Assembly: GCF_000208925.1 (NCBI RefSeq)
Contig: NW_001914955.1
Location: forward strand, 1-45,007
Direction: 5' to 3'
DNA length: 45,007 nt
DNA from: Entamoeba histolytica HM-1:IMSS
Lineage: Eukaryota; Evosea; Mastigamoebida; Endamoebidae
The notes under the pieces were generated by a model. The model was not told the DNA's origin and ran no database searches. It saw nothing but the letters and a program-made list of their open reading frames with translations. A program made the translations under genes and the position numbers. Positions 21,816 to 32,700 of the stretch are shown here, piece by piece (position 1 is the first letter of the stretch; every line of letters starts with the position of its first letter).

Positions 21816-22360
21816 AGTAATTAATTAAGTATTAATAGATTTTTCATCTATTCTTCCTAGCTCAGGGGAGACTAATCCCATCCCTGAGCTTATTAAAAAA
21901 GAGTAATCTCTTTGTTAAACCTATTCTTTATGTTTTTCTTGCAAAATGAGGAAACCACTTCTTTGCTTTATTTCTTCTTATTAAGGTTTTTCAAACTTCT
22001 TCTGCTTATTTCTTCTTTTTAAGCCTTTGTTTATTTTCTGCCTTAATTTTAAGGAATTTCATTTTTCTTATTTTATGAATGGGAGAAGGAATCATTTTAT
22101 TACTACTATATTACTTTGACTAATCTTCTTTTTAGTCTTACTTTGACTAATCTTCTTTTAGTCATACTCACACTTCAGTAGGTTCTTATATTACATCCAT
22201 GTAATATTCTACTATATTCTCTTGCTGCACCCTTTGCAGCATTCCCTAATACATTCCTAATTCAAAAGCACCGTCATAACCAGATAATAACTGGGAGAGT
22301 CGAAGTTTGAATTTGTACTAGGGTTTATGTGTGGTGTTTCAGACATGCCACCTTCGAACT
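21816..22360 (+). mobile_element. SINE1-like retroposon, copy B1
   Basis: The 545-bp non-coding element is flanked by a 22-bp perfect target-site duplication (21794-21815 and 22361-22382). It differs from copy B2 (34686-35235) at only about five positions and small end differences. It contains two 26/27-bp internal repeats, the published signature of Entamoeba SINE1, and ends in the ~90-bp module shared with family A. It has no coding capacity, so mobilisation would depend on a LINE-encoded reverse transcriptase and endonuclease in trans. The body is a chain of short perfect hairpins. Confidence 0.9.
22111..22163 (+). repeat. 26/27-bp SINE internal repeats
   Basis: Two units, 22111-22137 (27 bp) and 22138-22163 (26 bp), differ by one T. 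Each contains the self-complementary pair GACTAA / TTAGTC and so can fold alone. Confidence 0.9.
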
Positions 22361-22382
22361 AAAATGATTTAAAACAATAAAA

Positions 22383-22716
22383 TAAAAGAAGAAAAAATCT
22401 CCAGAGATGTAAATTTAAAAATAAACAATGTAAAGGAAAAGAAGAAAATAAAATCAAAAAAAAAGAATTTAATATAAAAAAAAATAAAAAAAAATAGTAA
22501 ACAAACAATACTAAAACTATATTCGAAGAAAGAAAAAAAACGAAAAAAGAATAAAAGAAGAGAAGTATTTATAAACCAACCAATTAATAAAGAAATAAAA
22601 TGTTAGGGGTTTACTTGTTGTAGTTATTTTTGTAAATTGGGTCAGCAAAAATAAAAAGACAATGGGACACAATAATATAAAAAGACAAAGGAGGTTAATC
22701 TTTAATTTCATATAAC
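22383..22716. other. Intergenic, A-rich, nothing recognised
   Basis: After the SINE duplication, the DNA up to the next start is dominated by A runs on the plus strand. No further element or believable ORF was found. Confidence 0.5.
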
Positions 22717-23100
22717 ATGACTAATCTCTCTGTATTTATCCCTGTAAATCCATTACTTTATGAACAAGTTGATAGTCAAGTTATGTACCCATCAAAAGAC
22801 AAAATGGTAGTAAGAGAAAGTTCAATCAATGACAATTCACTTCCTTCAGGAAGAAGATATCGTCAAAGTGAATTGACCCAACAAATTTCCAATATTCGAA
22901 ATGAAATATTTCGGATGTCTCAAATGATAGCAAATAGTAGGTCTAATTCACCAAATTTGCAATTGTATAATTCTAAATTAAAGAGCCTTGAATCTATTCT
23001 TCACCAAAAACAAAAACATCTTTTACGTTTACAAAAAAATGTTATTGTTCAAAAGTCAATAAGAAATAAAAAACGTTCTATTGTTACTCAAGACAATTAA
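22717..23100 (+). CDS. Small coiled-coil protein, 127 aa, unknown
   Basis: A clean ORF has a short hydrophobic-polar N terminus (MTNLSVFIPVNPLLYEQ). Residues 45-110 form an amphipathic helix (QSELTQQISNIRNEIFRMSQMI, NSKLKSLESILHQKQKHLLRLQKN) with heptad-like Leu/Ile spacing. The end is basic (RNKKRS). There is no signal peptide or membrane span. The predicted character is a soluble oligomeric or adaptor protein; the family is not recognised. Confidence 0.6.
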   Translation: MTNLSVFIPVNPLLYEQVDSQVMYPSKDKMVVRESSINDNSLPSGRRYRQSELTQQISNIRNEIFRMSQMIANSRSNSPNLQLYNSKLKSLESILHQKQKHLLRLQKNVIVQKSIRNKKRSIVTQDN

Positions 23101-23222
23101 TACATATTTCTTCTACATCCTTTTTTTTTATAAAGTTCAACATTAATTATGTTTAATATTAATTAATTATTTGGTTGTTATTTTATCAATTTAAGGATTT
23201 TAATCAACAAAAACAATTTAAA

Positions 23223-24464
23223 TTAGGCTTTTAATTGAATTAAAATTTCATTAATATGATCAATAATATAATTATTTACCCTAGCACAATGTTGTTGTTT
23301 GACAATTAAACACTTTCTTTCAGCAAGCGTATGAATATCTCCATTTTTCTTTAATATAATATGGTCAGGCATTTGGTCTAATCGTTGTTGAATAGTTATT
23401 ATTTCTGTTTGAATATCAGCTATAAAACTAGCAAGTTCTTCACAGGTATTTGGTAAAGCAATTTCTTTTTCTGATTGAGAAATGTTATATGAATGAAAAC
23501 AATCAGGTTGTACCTGTGATTCGTTTTCTTTTATTTTTTTCTTTAACTGGTCAATTAACATCATTACTCCATGAAAAGTATTATCTTCTGGCCATTTTCC
23601 ATTAACAAAATATTGATTATATAAGAAATATGATGCAGCTAATTTAAATGCTTCATATTCTTGAATGAGTTGAGAATAAGTCATATCTTTCCATTCATCA
23701 GAACGATGATATAATAGTCTGTCTTGTAAAACATAGTCATAAATTTCTTTTGATGTTTCAATTTGAGGTAATACATGAACAATTTTCTTTTGTCTCTCAG
23801 CATCATTCTTCCAAAATGTTTTAAATGGGACACAAAACACTTCATATAATTGTGGTGGTATTAATTTATCACAATGTTCTATTAAAATTTCAATATACGT
23901 TTTAATAGAATTTAACTCAACCAACGTAGAATCAGAAGGGCGAGTAAGTACAGGAGCAAAACAAACGGCTAAATTTGTAGCATTCATTTTGTTTTTATTA
24001 GAAAATTTAGTAATATAATTAAGAAATATTAATATAAAACTTAATATATCAGCAGCTGCTGGGTCAAGAGTAGAAAATAGTCTTGAAGCAGATGGTGGGT
24101 TATTATTTAAATCTCTTAAATATTTGATATTTGTTTGTGGGATTAATGGTGTTGGTAATTCATAAAGAAATTTCTTTAAAATTGCAGTACATATTCCAAG
24201 GTCTTTATCAAATGCTTTAATTAAAATACTTTTTGATCCAAGACAACTTTTTTGATCTATTATCTTCTTTACTTTTTCAATTTCATGTGCCTGTGCAGAT
24301 AACCTAAACAATCCTTGTTGAGTGATATGTTCTGGTTCACAAATATACATCACACATAAATATACTAATGAAGGAATCCGGTGGTCACATTGTCCAGTTT
24401 TTCTTCGTTGAATATTAGAGAGTGGTGTACCAAAATATTTGTGCTGTCTAAAAAAACTGTTCAT
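23223..24464 (-). CDS. RhoGAP-domain protein
   Basis: The 413-residue protein starts almost directly with a RhoGAP domain (about 10-205). It has IPSLVYLCVMYI, the arginine finger in GLFRLSA (Arg54), ILKKFLYELPTPLIPQ (family LKxxLRELPEPL, with Tyr replacing Arg) and NKMNATNLAVCFAPVLTRP, the canonical Asn-containing helix. The C-terminal half is helical with Gln-rich coiled-coil parts (ITIQQRLDQMPDH) and a QLIQEYEAFKL segment, with no second domain that I recognise. It should inactivate Rho/Rac-type GTPases. It is shorter and much less charged than the RhoGAP at 5050-7011, so the two are not recent duplicates. Confidence 0.9.
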   Translation of the reverse strand: MNSFFRQHKYFGTPLSNIQRRKTGQCDHRIPSLVYLCVMYICEPEHITQQGLFRLSAQAHEIEKVKKIIDQKSCLGSKSILIKAFDKDLGICTAILKKFLYELPTPLIPQTNIKYLRDLNNNPPSASRLFSTLDPAAADILSFILIFLNYITKFSNKNKMNATNLAVCFAPVLTRPSDSTLVELNSIKTYIEILIEHCDKLIPPQLYEVFCVPFKTFWKNDAERQKKIVHVLPQIETSKEIYDYVLQDRLLYHRSDEWKDMTYSQLIQEYEAFKLAASYFLYNQYFVNGKWPEDNTFHGVMMLIDQLKKKIKENESQVQPDCFHSYNISQSEKEIALPNTCEELASFIADIQTEIITIQQRLDQMPDHIILKKNGDIHTLAERKCLIVKQQHCARVNNYIIDHINEILIQLKA

Positions 24465-24919
24465 ATATAATTTGATTATTAGATCTATCTTATCTATTTC
24501 TTTGTCTGTTATGTCTTTTTTTCCTTTATTCTCATTTTTTAATTTTTAAAACTATGTTTTTACTTTTTTTTTCTTTTTTCTCTTTTCATTAGCATTTATT
24601 ATGAAACATCAAATAACAATTTTTATTTTTATTTTCATTTTGTGTCTTTCTTATGGAAAAATCAAAAAGGCTATATTTAGATTGACTGATACAAAACAAG
24701 AAAGAAACTAGTGTGTCATATTAGTTACTTCCTTTATAGTTTATTTATTATTTTTTAATATACAAAAAAGTTGTGATGAGGACTAAAAATGTAGTATGGA
24801 TTTCAGGAGATAATATAGAAGAAAAAAGGCTAAACAAACCGAAATATGAAGATTCTTTTCTGTACGAATGTTTGAATAAAAACTTTTCATTAATCAACTA
24901 AAATCATAAACAGTTAATC
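24465..24919. other. Intergenic with one tiny candidate ORF
   Basis: The stretch is T-rich on the plus strand near the RhoGAP start. It contains only the small signal-peptide-like ORF described separately at 24601-24711. Confidence 0.5.
24601..24711 (+). CDS. Possible secreted micropeptide, 36 aa
   Basis: The ATG opens MKHQITIFIFIFILCLSYG, a good signal peptide, followed by a basic 17-residue tail (KIKKAIFRLTDTKQERN). A GTGTGT just after the stop codon could be a variant donor giving a few more codons; that is speculation. T-rich AT-biased DNA easily encodes Ile/Phe-rich stretches, so chance is a real alternative. Confidence 0.25.
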   Translation: MKHQITIFIFIFILCLSYGKIKKAIFRLTDTKQERN

Positions 24920-25219
24920 ATGCAACAACAAGTCTACCAAAATTCCATTTATGTTTTTTCAACAACAGAAGTACCATTACTCTATGAAAATCAATTACAT
25001 CAGACATTATCTGGAGATGAAATTAGATATAATCAGTTAATACTCTTTTTATTCCTTATTGGGTTTTGTAACCCATTAATATGGCTTATTAATTATATTA
25101 TAAGTCGTGGTTCAAATACTGAACAATCAATTAAATTAGGTGAAATTTCTATTGGTCTGTTTATATTAACGGTGCTTCTAACATCTTTACTTTGTCTTTC
25201 TTTATTATTTTTTATTTAA
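24920..25219 (+). CDS. Small two-span membrane protein, 99 aa
   Basis: A soluble N terminus (about 1-40) is followed by two hydrophobic spans, about 41-61 (LILFLFLIGFCNPLIWLINYI) and about 76-98 (IGLFILTVLLTSLLCLSLLFF). A short polar loop with RGSNTEQS lies between them. It has no cleavable signal peptide. The family is not recognised. Length, membrane topology and a well-placed ATG support a real gene. Confidence 0.6.
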   Translation: MQQQVYQNSIYVFSTTEVPLLYENQLHQTLSGDEIRYNQLILFLFLIGFCNPLIWLINYIISRGSNTEQSIKLGEISIGLFILTVLLTSLLCLSLLFFI

Positions 25220-25536
25220 CCGTTTTTAACATAATAATTTAATATTTCGTTATTTATCACAAAAATATTTTTGTTTTTTATATAAAAACTTAACCACTGA
25301 ATCTTCTGTTATTCTAAAAATGAAATTAATGAAAGAAAGAAATTTCTATAAATGACGAAAGAAAGAAAATACTTGAGACTATGTTCTAATATAAAACAGG
25401 TACCAAATTCCTTTATGTTGAGGGTTGTTTTTGGTAGATGGAATGTTTTAGAATATTTTTTAAAAGAAAGTGTATTTTTTATTGAATAATAAACTTCTAA
25501 AAATTTAAACCTAAAAATGAATCTCATTATTGTCAA
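25220..25536. other. Intergenic, nothing recognised
   Basis: About 320 bp of AT-rich sequence lie between two small plus-strand genes. A minus-strand frame covers most of it, but its composition (Phe/Leu/Lys-rich, no motif) looks like chance. Confidence 0.5.
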
Positions 25537-25848
25537 ATGAGCAGTATGACTGTCTTTGAACCTACTACTCCTTGGAAGTATGAAGTGATTTTTGGACCTT
25601 CAAATGATTTTCTTTATAAGAAAAATCCTTCTGTTAAAGTAAAAAATCCTTCACCACCAAATTCTAGTGGAAAGAAAACAAAAAAATATTGGTCCTTTGA
25701 ACAAAAGATGTTTGCTGTTGAAAAAGTCCGTTTAATTGGACTTACTAAAGCTGCTAGATTCCTTCAAGTGACTGAACCAGAAACTTATGGGGATTTATCT
25801 CCTTCAACGTTGCAATATTGGATCAAGCAAACCAAAAGATCTCAATGA
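25537..25848 (+). CDS. Small helix-turn-helix (Psq/CENP-B-N-like) protein
   Basis: The 103-residue protein has a Pro/Lys-rich leader. About residues 47-100 form an HTH of the Psq/CENP-B N-terminal/Brinker style: YWSFEQKMFAVEKVRLIG, LTKAARFLQV, then LSPSTLQYWIKQTKR, which fits the family outline (T/S-x-E-Q-K ... A-A-x-x-x-x-V ... S-T-L-x-x-W-I-K). Such domains bind DNA and occur in pogo/Tc1-type transposases and in proteins derived from them. No catalytic domain follows. It may be a transcription factor or a domesticated fragment. The repeat A2 begins about 250 bp downstream. Confidence 0.65.
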   Translation: MSSMTVFEPTTPWKYEVIFGPSNDFLYKKNPSVKVKNPSPPNSSGKKTKKYWSFEQKMFAVEKVRLIGLTKAARFLQVTEPETYGDLSPSTLQYWIKQTKRSQ

Positions 25849-26103
25849 CACATTTTTCTAATATCATTTCAATGTGAATTAGAGGTATGTTGTTGTTGTT
25901 ATTTTTATTGTTTATTATTTTGTTGTTTTCTTTTATCATCTTCTGTAGTTATTTAAAACGCAGTCAATCTTTTCTTTTATATTCTTCTTTTTTTTAAATA
26001 ACTCCTTTAAAAATGAGTTTAATCGTTGATATTCCTTTTTCCTATTTCGTTGTTAAGCAAAAATATTAATTTTTTTCTTTTTAATAAGAAATAACAAAAA
26101 ATA

Positions 26104-26724
26104 GGATTCGAAGATGGCACGTCAGAGACACCACATGAAACCATAAAATAATCCCATGCTTCGAATCTCCCAGTTATCGTCTGGTCATGACGTGCCTTTG
26201 GTGAGATAATATCTGTTCAAAACTAACTGTTTATTATTATTAATATTTATTATGAGTGGTTATTATGTAATATTATTATTCATAAGGATTATTGTTTATT
26301 AAGAATTATTATTAACTAAGAATTATTATTAACTAAGGAGGTATTATGTATTAAGAATTATCAATTATTAAAGAAGACGCATATATAATTGATATTGTTG
26401 CACAAAAATTAAACATAAGGATATTATCAAGGAATAGGGTTTCTTTAAGGGGTGTCGAAGGTAAAAGGAGATGAGCTATAACAGTAAGTTATGGATATAC
26501 TCTCCTTAAAACAACAATATAAAGAATGAGAAATATTATATTACTCATTAAAATCAAAATAAAAGTCAGGCAGCAACTTAAATGAGGAACCATTTAAGTC
26601 GAGCATGCTTGCAAAAACTTTATTTCAATAGAAATAAAGCGTGTTGAAGAAACTGATTCGCTCACTTCTCAACATGATGAAAAACCTAAAAATAAGGTTA
26701 ATCATAATTGATTTCTTTTCTTTT
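26104..26724 (-). mobile_element. Non-coding SINE-like repeat, family A copy 2 (A2)
   Basis: This is an inverted copy of A1, with an 18-bp perfect target-site duplication (26086-26103 and 26725-26742). Read on the minus strand it begins gaaatcaattatg and ends CTTCGAATCC. The only large difference from A1 is the tandem-repeat zone, which here has two 17-bp units (26301-26334). The terminal pairing GGCACGTC / GACGTGCC is a perfect 8 bp in this copy (26116-26123 with 26189-26196). The element ends about 57 bp before the ATG of the ATM-like gene. Confidence 0.87.
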
Positions 26725-26799
26725 AAGAAATAACAAAAAATAAAAAAAAAATAAAATAATAAGTAAAAACTACAAAAAAAAAATCTTTTATTTCTTTGA

Positions 26800-29700
26800 A
26801 TGGACGAAGATTATACAAAATTTACTAATCAATTTATTTTTCCATATCACTTTAGTGCAGAAGTAGAGCAGTTAAGGTATCAATTAACTACAAATATTGG
26901 AACTACTGTAAAAAATTATCGAAGTAAACAAAAAAAGATGAAAGAAGATAAAAATGCATTTAAAGAACTAATAACAGAACCAAATAATAGATGGGCATTA
27001 AATATTAATTCTATTTCATCAGCAAATGAAGAAGAAAAAGGAGTGACATGGAGTGATTTATTTGATGCATTTATTAATTCAAAAGGATATTCTAAAAAAG
27101 AGAAATATGAAACATTAAACTGTTTCTTTTCTCCAACACCAAAACGATATAATCAAAGTGTTTTTCTTTTAAGAAATATTTCTTCAGATCAATCAACAAA
27201 TCAAATAGATACTCAAAATTTTTTATTTCAAAGTATTCTTCCAATAATTAATGAAATTAATCAAAAGGATTTAATGACACAAAATTGTAGAATTGCTGAA
27301 TATGATTTAATTTCTAATGTTTTTGGTAATTCAATGTATATTGATTTTGCATTAAATCAAAATGATGAAAATATTAATTATCATATTAAAATACTTTTTG
27401 ATGAAATGTTAAATCAAGTTATTGATGACTTTGATAAAGATTCTAAATGTTCATTTTCAATTGCTTTATTTTCTATGGTTATTGGATTAACTCATTTTAC
27501 ATATATTTATGACTTCATTATTCCTCTTTGTGAAAGAGTTAAAATTTATTTAAATTATTTTGTTGAAAATAATGATGAAAGTAATAGTATTTTATTCTTA
27601 AATTTAGTGAATTATATTAATATATATTATAGTCATATTAATCCTTCTCTTTTCATTCTTTTAAATAATGATTTGGTTCAATCTATTATCACTCCAAATT
27701 ATAGATTATTCTTTTCTTCTAAAACTGTTTTACTTGAATATTATAATATTCTTCTTTCTTTTAATTTACTTGAAGAAAAAATTGCAAAAGATGTATTACT
27801 TAAAGTATTTAATGGAATTGTATTAAACCAACTACAAGATACTCACATTACTATTAATCTTTTTAATGAACAACAACAAACGTTAAATAATAACGTGTTT
27901 AATGGTCCAAAAGAAGTATTAAATCTTACTGCTAAATTGTTTAGTAAAATGATTAACTATTCATTTAAAGAAGAAAAAAAAATTGGTGTAAAACAACCTG
28001 AAAATGGATTGTTTTTACTTGGAGAATTATTAAAATATTTTGGAACTCAAACACATTCTTATCAATTATTTAATTGTTGTTTTATAATGAATGAAGCAGT
28101 TAAAGGTTTAATTGAATATAACAAAGTTGAGAGTGAAAGTATTGAACTTGTAAAACAACTCTTTATTTCTGTTCAAAATTGTACAAATAAGGAATTACGG
28201 TTTAGTTCTATTCAATGTGAATTATTATATTCTGCTTCATTATTATTAATATATAATAAAATGGAATTACAACCGTTATCTAATGAATTTTTTAAAGCAA
28301 TTAATTCCAAATCATCATTTATTCTCCAAAAATTAGTTGCTTTTCATATACTTTTTGATAATAATTTATCATTACCTTGTGATCTATCTTTTTCTACTTC
28401 TTTAATTCCTTTAATTTATCAAGGAAGAATTAAAGAACAAAAACAACTTAATTGGATTGTTGAACATTTTGATGAAATTGTTTTACTACCACTTTCATTT
28501 AACATTATTCAATGGTTATTCTTTGGGATACCTTTTACCAAAGATACAATCATTTCATTTTTTAATCCATCTTTTGATAAAGATGAATTTATTGATTTAT
28601 TTGAACATCAGTTTTTCTATGACTTTGACACTACTACAATTCCACCAATCATAAAAAAAGAAATAGTCCCTGATATTAGTACTGTTGTTGTTATATCACA
28701 AACTCTTCGTTTAACTTTATTTAATGAATTTCTTCTTTGTATCAAAAAACAAAAAACTCCAACAACAATTAATGAATGTAAACTATCAATATGTTATTAT
28801 CAATTATTAAAACAATTGGTATATTCATTAAGAGATAAACCATCAGAAGAACATAAACTATTTATTAATAAAATTTCTTCATTATGGAATATTTGTCCTG
28901 ACATTTATTATCAAAATGATTGTCAAAATATTCTTACACAAGGCATAGGAAGTGAATATGCTGTTGAATATATAACTTCTCAAATTAAAGAGGGAAAAGA
29001 AGTACCACTACAATTACTCAAAGTAATTGAACAATTACTAGGAAATTCAACAACACACTGCTTCTTTCATGATAAAATTATTTCAAAATTAGATTCTGCT
29101 CTATTTGAATCAATAACAGTATTTCCAAAGAAATGTTATAAAGAAATTGTTGATTCATTAAAGAATTATACCTCTGAAGTTGCATTGTCACTACTTAATA
29201 TTATAAAAGAACTAAATCAATATAATTATTCTTTTCCAATGAATTTTATTTGTAAAGTATTATTACATATTAATAGAAACATTAAAACAGTTGAAAAATT
29301 TGTTGAAGTTCTTAATTCACATCCTTTGATGGAAGATTATTTACAAGCATTATATAATGACTGGACATTCTTTTTTAACGAGTCTTCATTAGATAGTCTT
29401 TTTTCTTGTTTTAAATATACTCAAAATGAAGAAGTTAAAAATCAGATTGAACAAGAATTATCAGACAATTGTTTACCACTCATTAATAGTAGAAAACTCT
29501 TTATGAATAGTTCAAATGAACAACTTATCCTTTACAACCTTCATTTTGATAGTATTAAAGCTGAAACTAATCCAAAAGATCTTAGAGTTAATTTAAACAA
29601 ATTAGTTGATGAGTTATTAAGTCAAAATGAATCTAGTGACTGTGCATTAAAAACAATATCATCATTCCTTTTTTATTATAAATGCTCTCAATGTACAAAT

Positions 29701-32700
29701 GAACAAAAGAGTATAGACTGTTTAATGAAAGCATTTGAATTACTAATAGATAAAGACCTTAGGATTTATAATTTTTTAATTCAAGACACATTAATAGATT
29801 TCTCACCTTCAGCAAAATTCATCAAAAAATGGTTTGAAAAATATTCAATGTTATCAAATTTTCCATTTGTTTATATGGTTGATGTATTTGCTGATTTCTT
29901 AAAAAAATATAAGAAATCAATAATTCCTTTGATAATACAAAATTCAAAAGCTGCTAATCAATTATTATCATTAATGAATTACTCATCAATTAAACAATTA
30001 ATTAGTCGTGATATTGAAATAGTTATAGACCAATATTTAAATAAAGAAGATATTGATATTATTGATAAAAAAGTATTACAAAATTATATTAATAGTCATT
30101 ATGGTAAAATAATGAGACTTTATATTGGATCAAATTGTTTTGATTCTTTAATAGAACATAGACCAAAACAATTATCTCCATTATCATTAATACATCTTAT
30201 TTTTTCAAATAAAATTAATTCTAATTATAAAGAAATTGTTCAATTTTTTTATAAATACTGTAATGATGTGATTAATTATTCTAAATCAACTAATCCTATT
30301 AAACCTGATTTAATGATTACTATTTCTTTGTTTGTTGGTAATTTATTGAAATTACAAGAATTTATTAAGGATGAAACAATATTTGGTTTAGTCATTCAAT
30401 TTATTAATTCAAAAAGAAATCACCTTCAACCACTTTTCGTTAAACTTATTTTTTCTTCATTAATTAATTATGTTCAACCATCTTCAAGAATATTTACTGA
30501 ACAATTAAATGGATGTTTAATTAGTGTATTTCAAAATGAAATTGAAAAAGAATTAGTTGATATTCAAGAAGAAAATTATGAAAATGCTATTCCTTATCCT
30601 GTGTTTATTCGTTCTTTAATAATTAATAATCCATATGTATTTATTAAATCTGCATTATTATTATCACAAGAATATAGAGAATTATGTAATTCTGAAATGA
30701 AAACTAATTTATTATATGTTCTTCATGAAATAAATGATTCGGAATCTTTATTTAATACATCATTTAAAAAAATGTGGGATTTTAAAATACTTACTTCATT
30801 TAATGAAACTTTAGAATTAATTTTATATAAAAGAGCTACATATCTTTTACTTACATTACAACCAAGTATTGAAATAATTCAATTTATATACTTATTAAAA
30901 ACACAAACACATTATTATCAACAAATATCAAATAAATTTAATGGAGTTATAGATGCTATAATTCAAAGCAATTCATTTGACGTAATAAAATTTGATTCTT
31001 TACATCCACATGATATAATTAATGATTTAAGTATACAACTTATTGATTTAATGTATGATAGAAATGAAAAAATTAAAAATACCATTAAACAAATATGTTG
31101 TAAAGATAATTTCTCTTCTAAACTTGTTATTAACTCATGTATTTATGAAATTACAAAAAATCCTACTGACCAATTAGTTGATTTTATTTTAAATCAAATG
31201 TCACATGAAGAAAAAAGAAAGATATTATTACCATTTATTTCAAGGTATTATACATTAACATCAAAATTATATCAATTATTTGATCTTTCTCAATTAATTC
31301 AAGATTCATTACGTTGGAACTATTCATTTAGTGGAATTAAATTCTCAGAAAATTTAAGGTTTACAACGTCTTATAATGGTAAATATAAAATATATATAGA
31401 ACGTCCACAAGAAATAACTAATTTAAATTTAATAGAACAACCATTAGAAAGTATTAATGATTTCAAATCTATTAAACAAATTATTGGTAGAAAAATTGAT
31501 GTTAATTTAGAAGATGGATTTGGAAGACTCTTACTTGCAGAAGCAGAAAGAAAGGGTATTGAAACTGAATTGAGAAATAATGGATTATATCATTGTGCAG
31601 AAGTATTAACTAATTTTAATTCACAAACAGAAGTAACCGATTTAGACTATTCTATTGCATGGAGAACAATGAGTGATTGGGGAAGTATTGTTAGTTATAA
31701 TACTTCTTTAAATGAAAATAAAGACTTTAATCTTTGGAAAGCTCTTAAATTTAATGAAAAAGATGCATTAAATTTATTTTCCAAAAAAGCATTTGATTCA
31801 CTAAAACATGGACTTATTGAAGAAGATTCTAAAGAACAATTAAGTTCTTCAATTGTTGATTGTTTAATTGTTGATATTGTTAAAAGAAGAAATTGTGATA
31901 AAGTAAAAGAAGAAAGTGTTGACTGGATCAAAGAATGTGGTGTTGATTATCAATTAATAAAAAAATTATTTGAAGTAAGTAAAGTTTGTAATATTCCTGA
32001 TAAATCATTAACACAAAGCAAATATGCAAGAAAATGGGGGTATTCAAATGAAGCATATCTTGCTCTGTTATGTTCTACTTATGAAAAAGATGAAAAATGG
32101 TGGAGAGAATATGCTAAAATTAAATATCAACAAGAATATCATGACACTGCATTACTTGCATTAAAAAATTCAAATGAACCACAAACTGTATTATTAAGTA
32201 TTAAATTTAAATCACAAATTCATTTTGATAAACGAGAAGAAATGACTGAACTAATTCAACGAATTGAAGCAGTTATTAAAGAAAGTGATAATAACAATAA
32301 TGTTAAAAAAGAAACATTATCAAAAATTCATTTTAGAGTTGCTCAATATTATGACCTTCAAGCACAAGAAATAGAAGAATATAATAAAAGTAATATTGTA
32401 CATGACCGAGAACAATTAATTGAACTTAAAAAGTCACAATTAAAAAAAGTAGAGTCAGGAGAAATACAATTTGTTGATCAAAAATCAAAAAATAATTTTA
32501 AAGCAAAATTAATTAACGAAGTTAATATATTTAAAAATGAAAAAGAATCAAGAGAAGAAAATATTAAATTATTTCATCAAAACGCTATTCTTAATTATTG
32601 TCAATCACTAAAATTATCTAATAATTATGATTTATATTCAGTATTAAGAATATTATCAATATGGTTTAATTGTAAAAGTGATAATAATATTAATACTACA

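Noticed and set aside
22517..22711. Minus-strand 64-aa hydrophobic ORF
   Set aside because: It lies in A-rich spacer DNA and has only Phe/Leu/Ile/Ser composition without a start context or motif.
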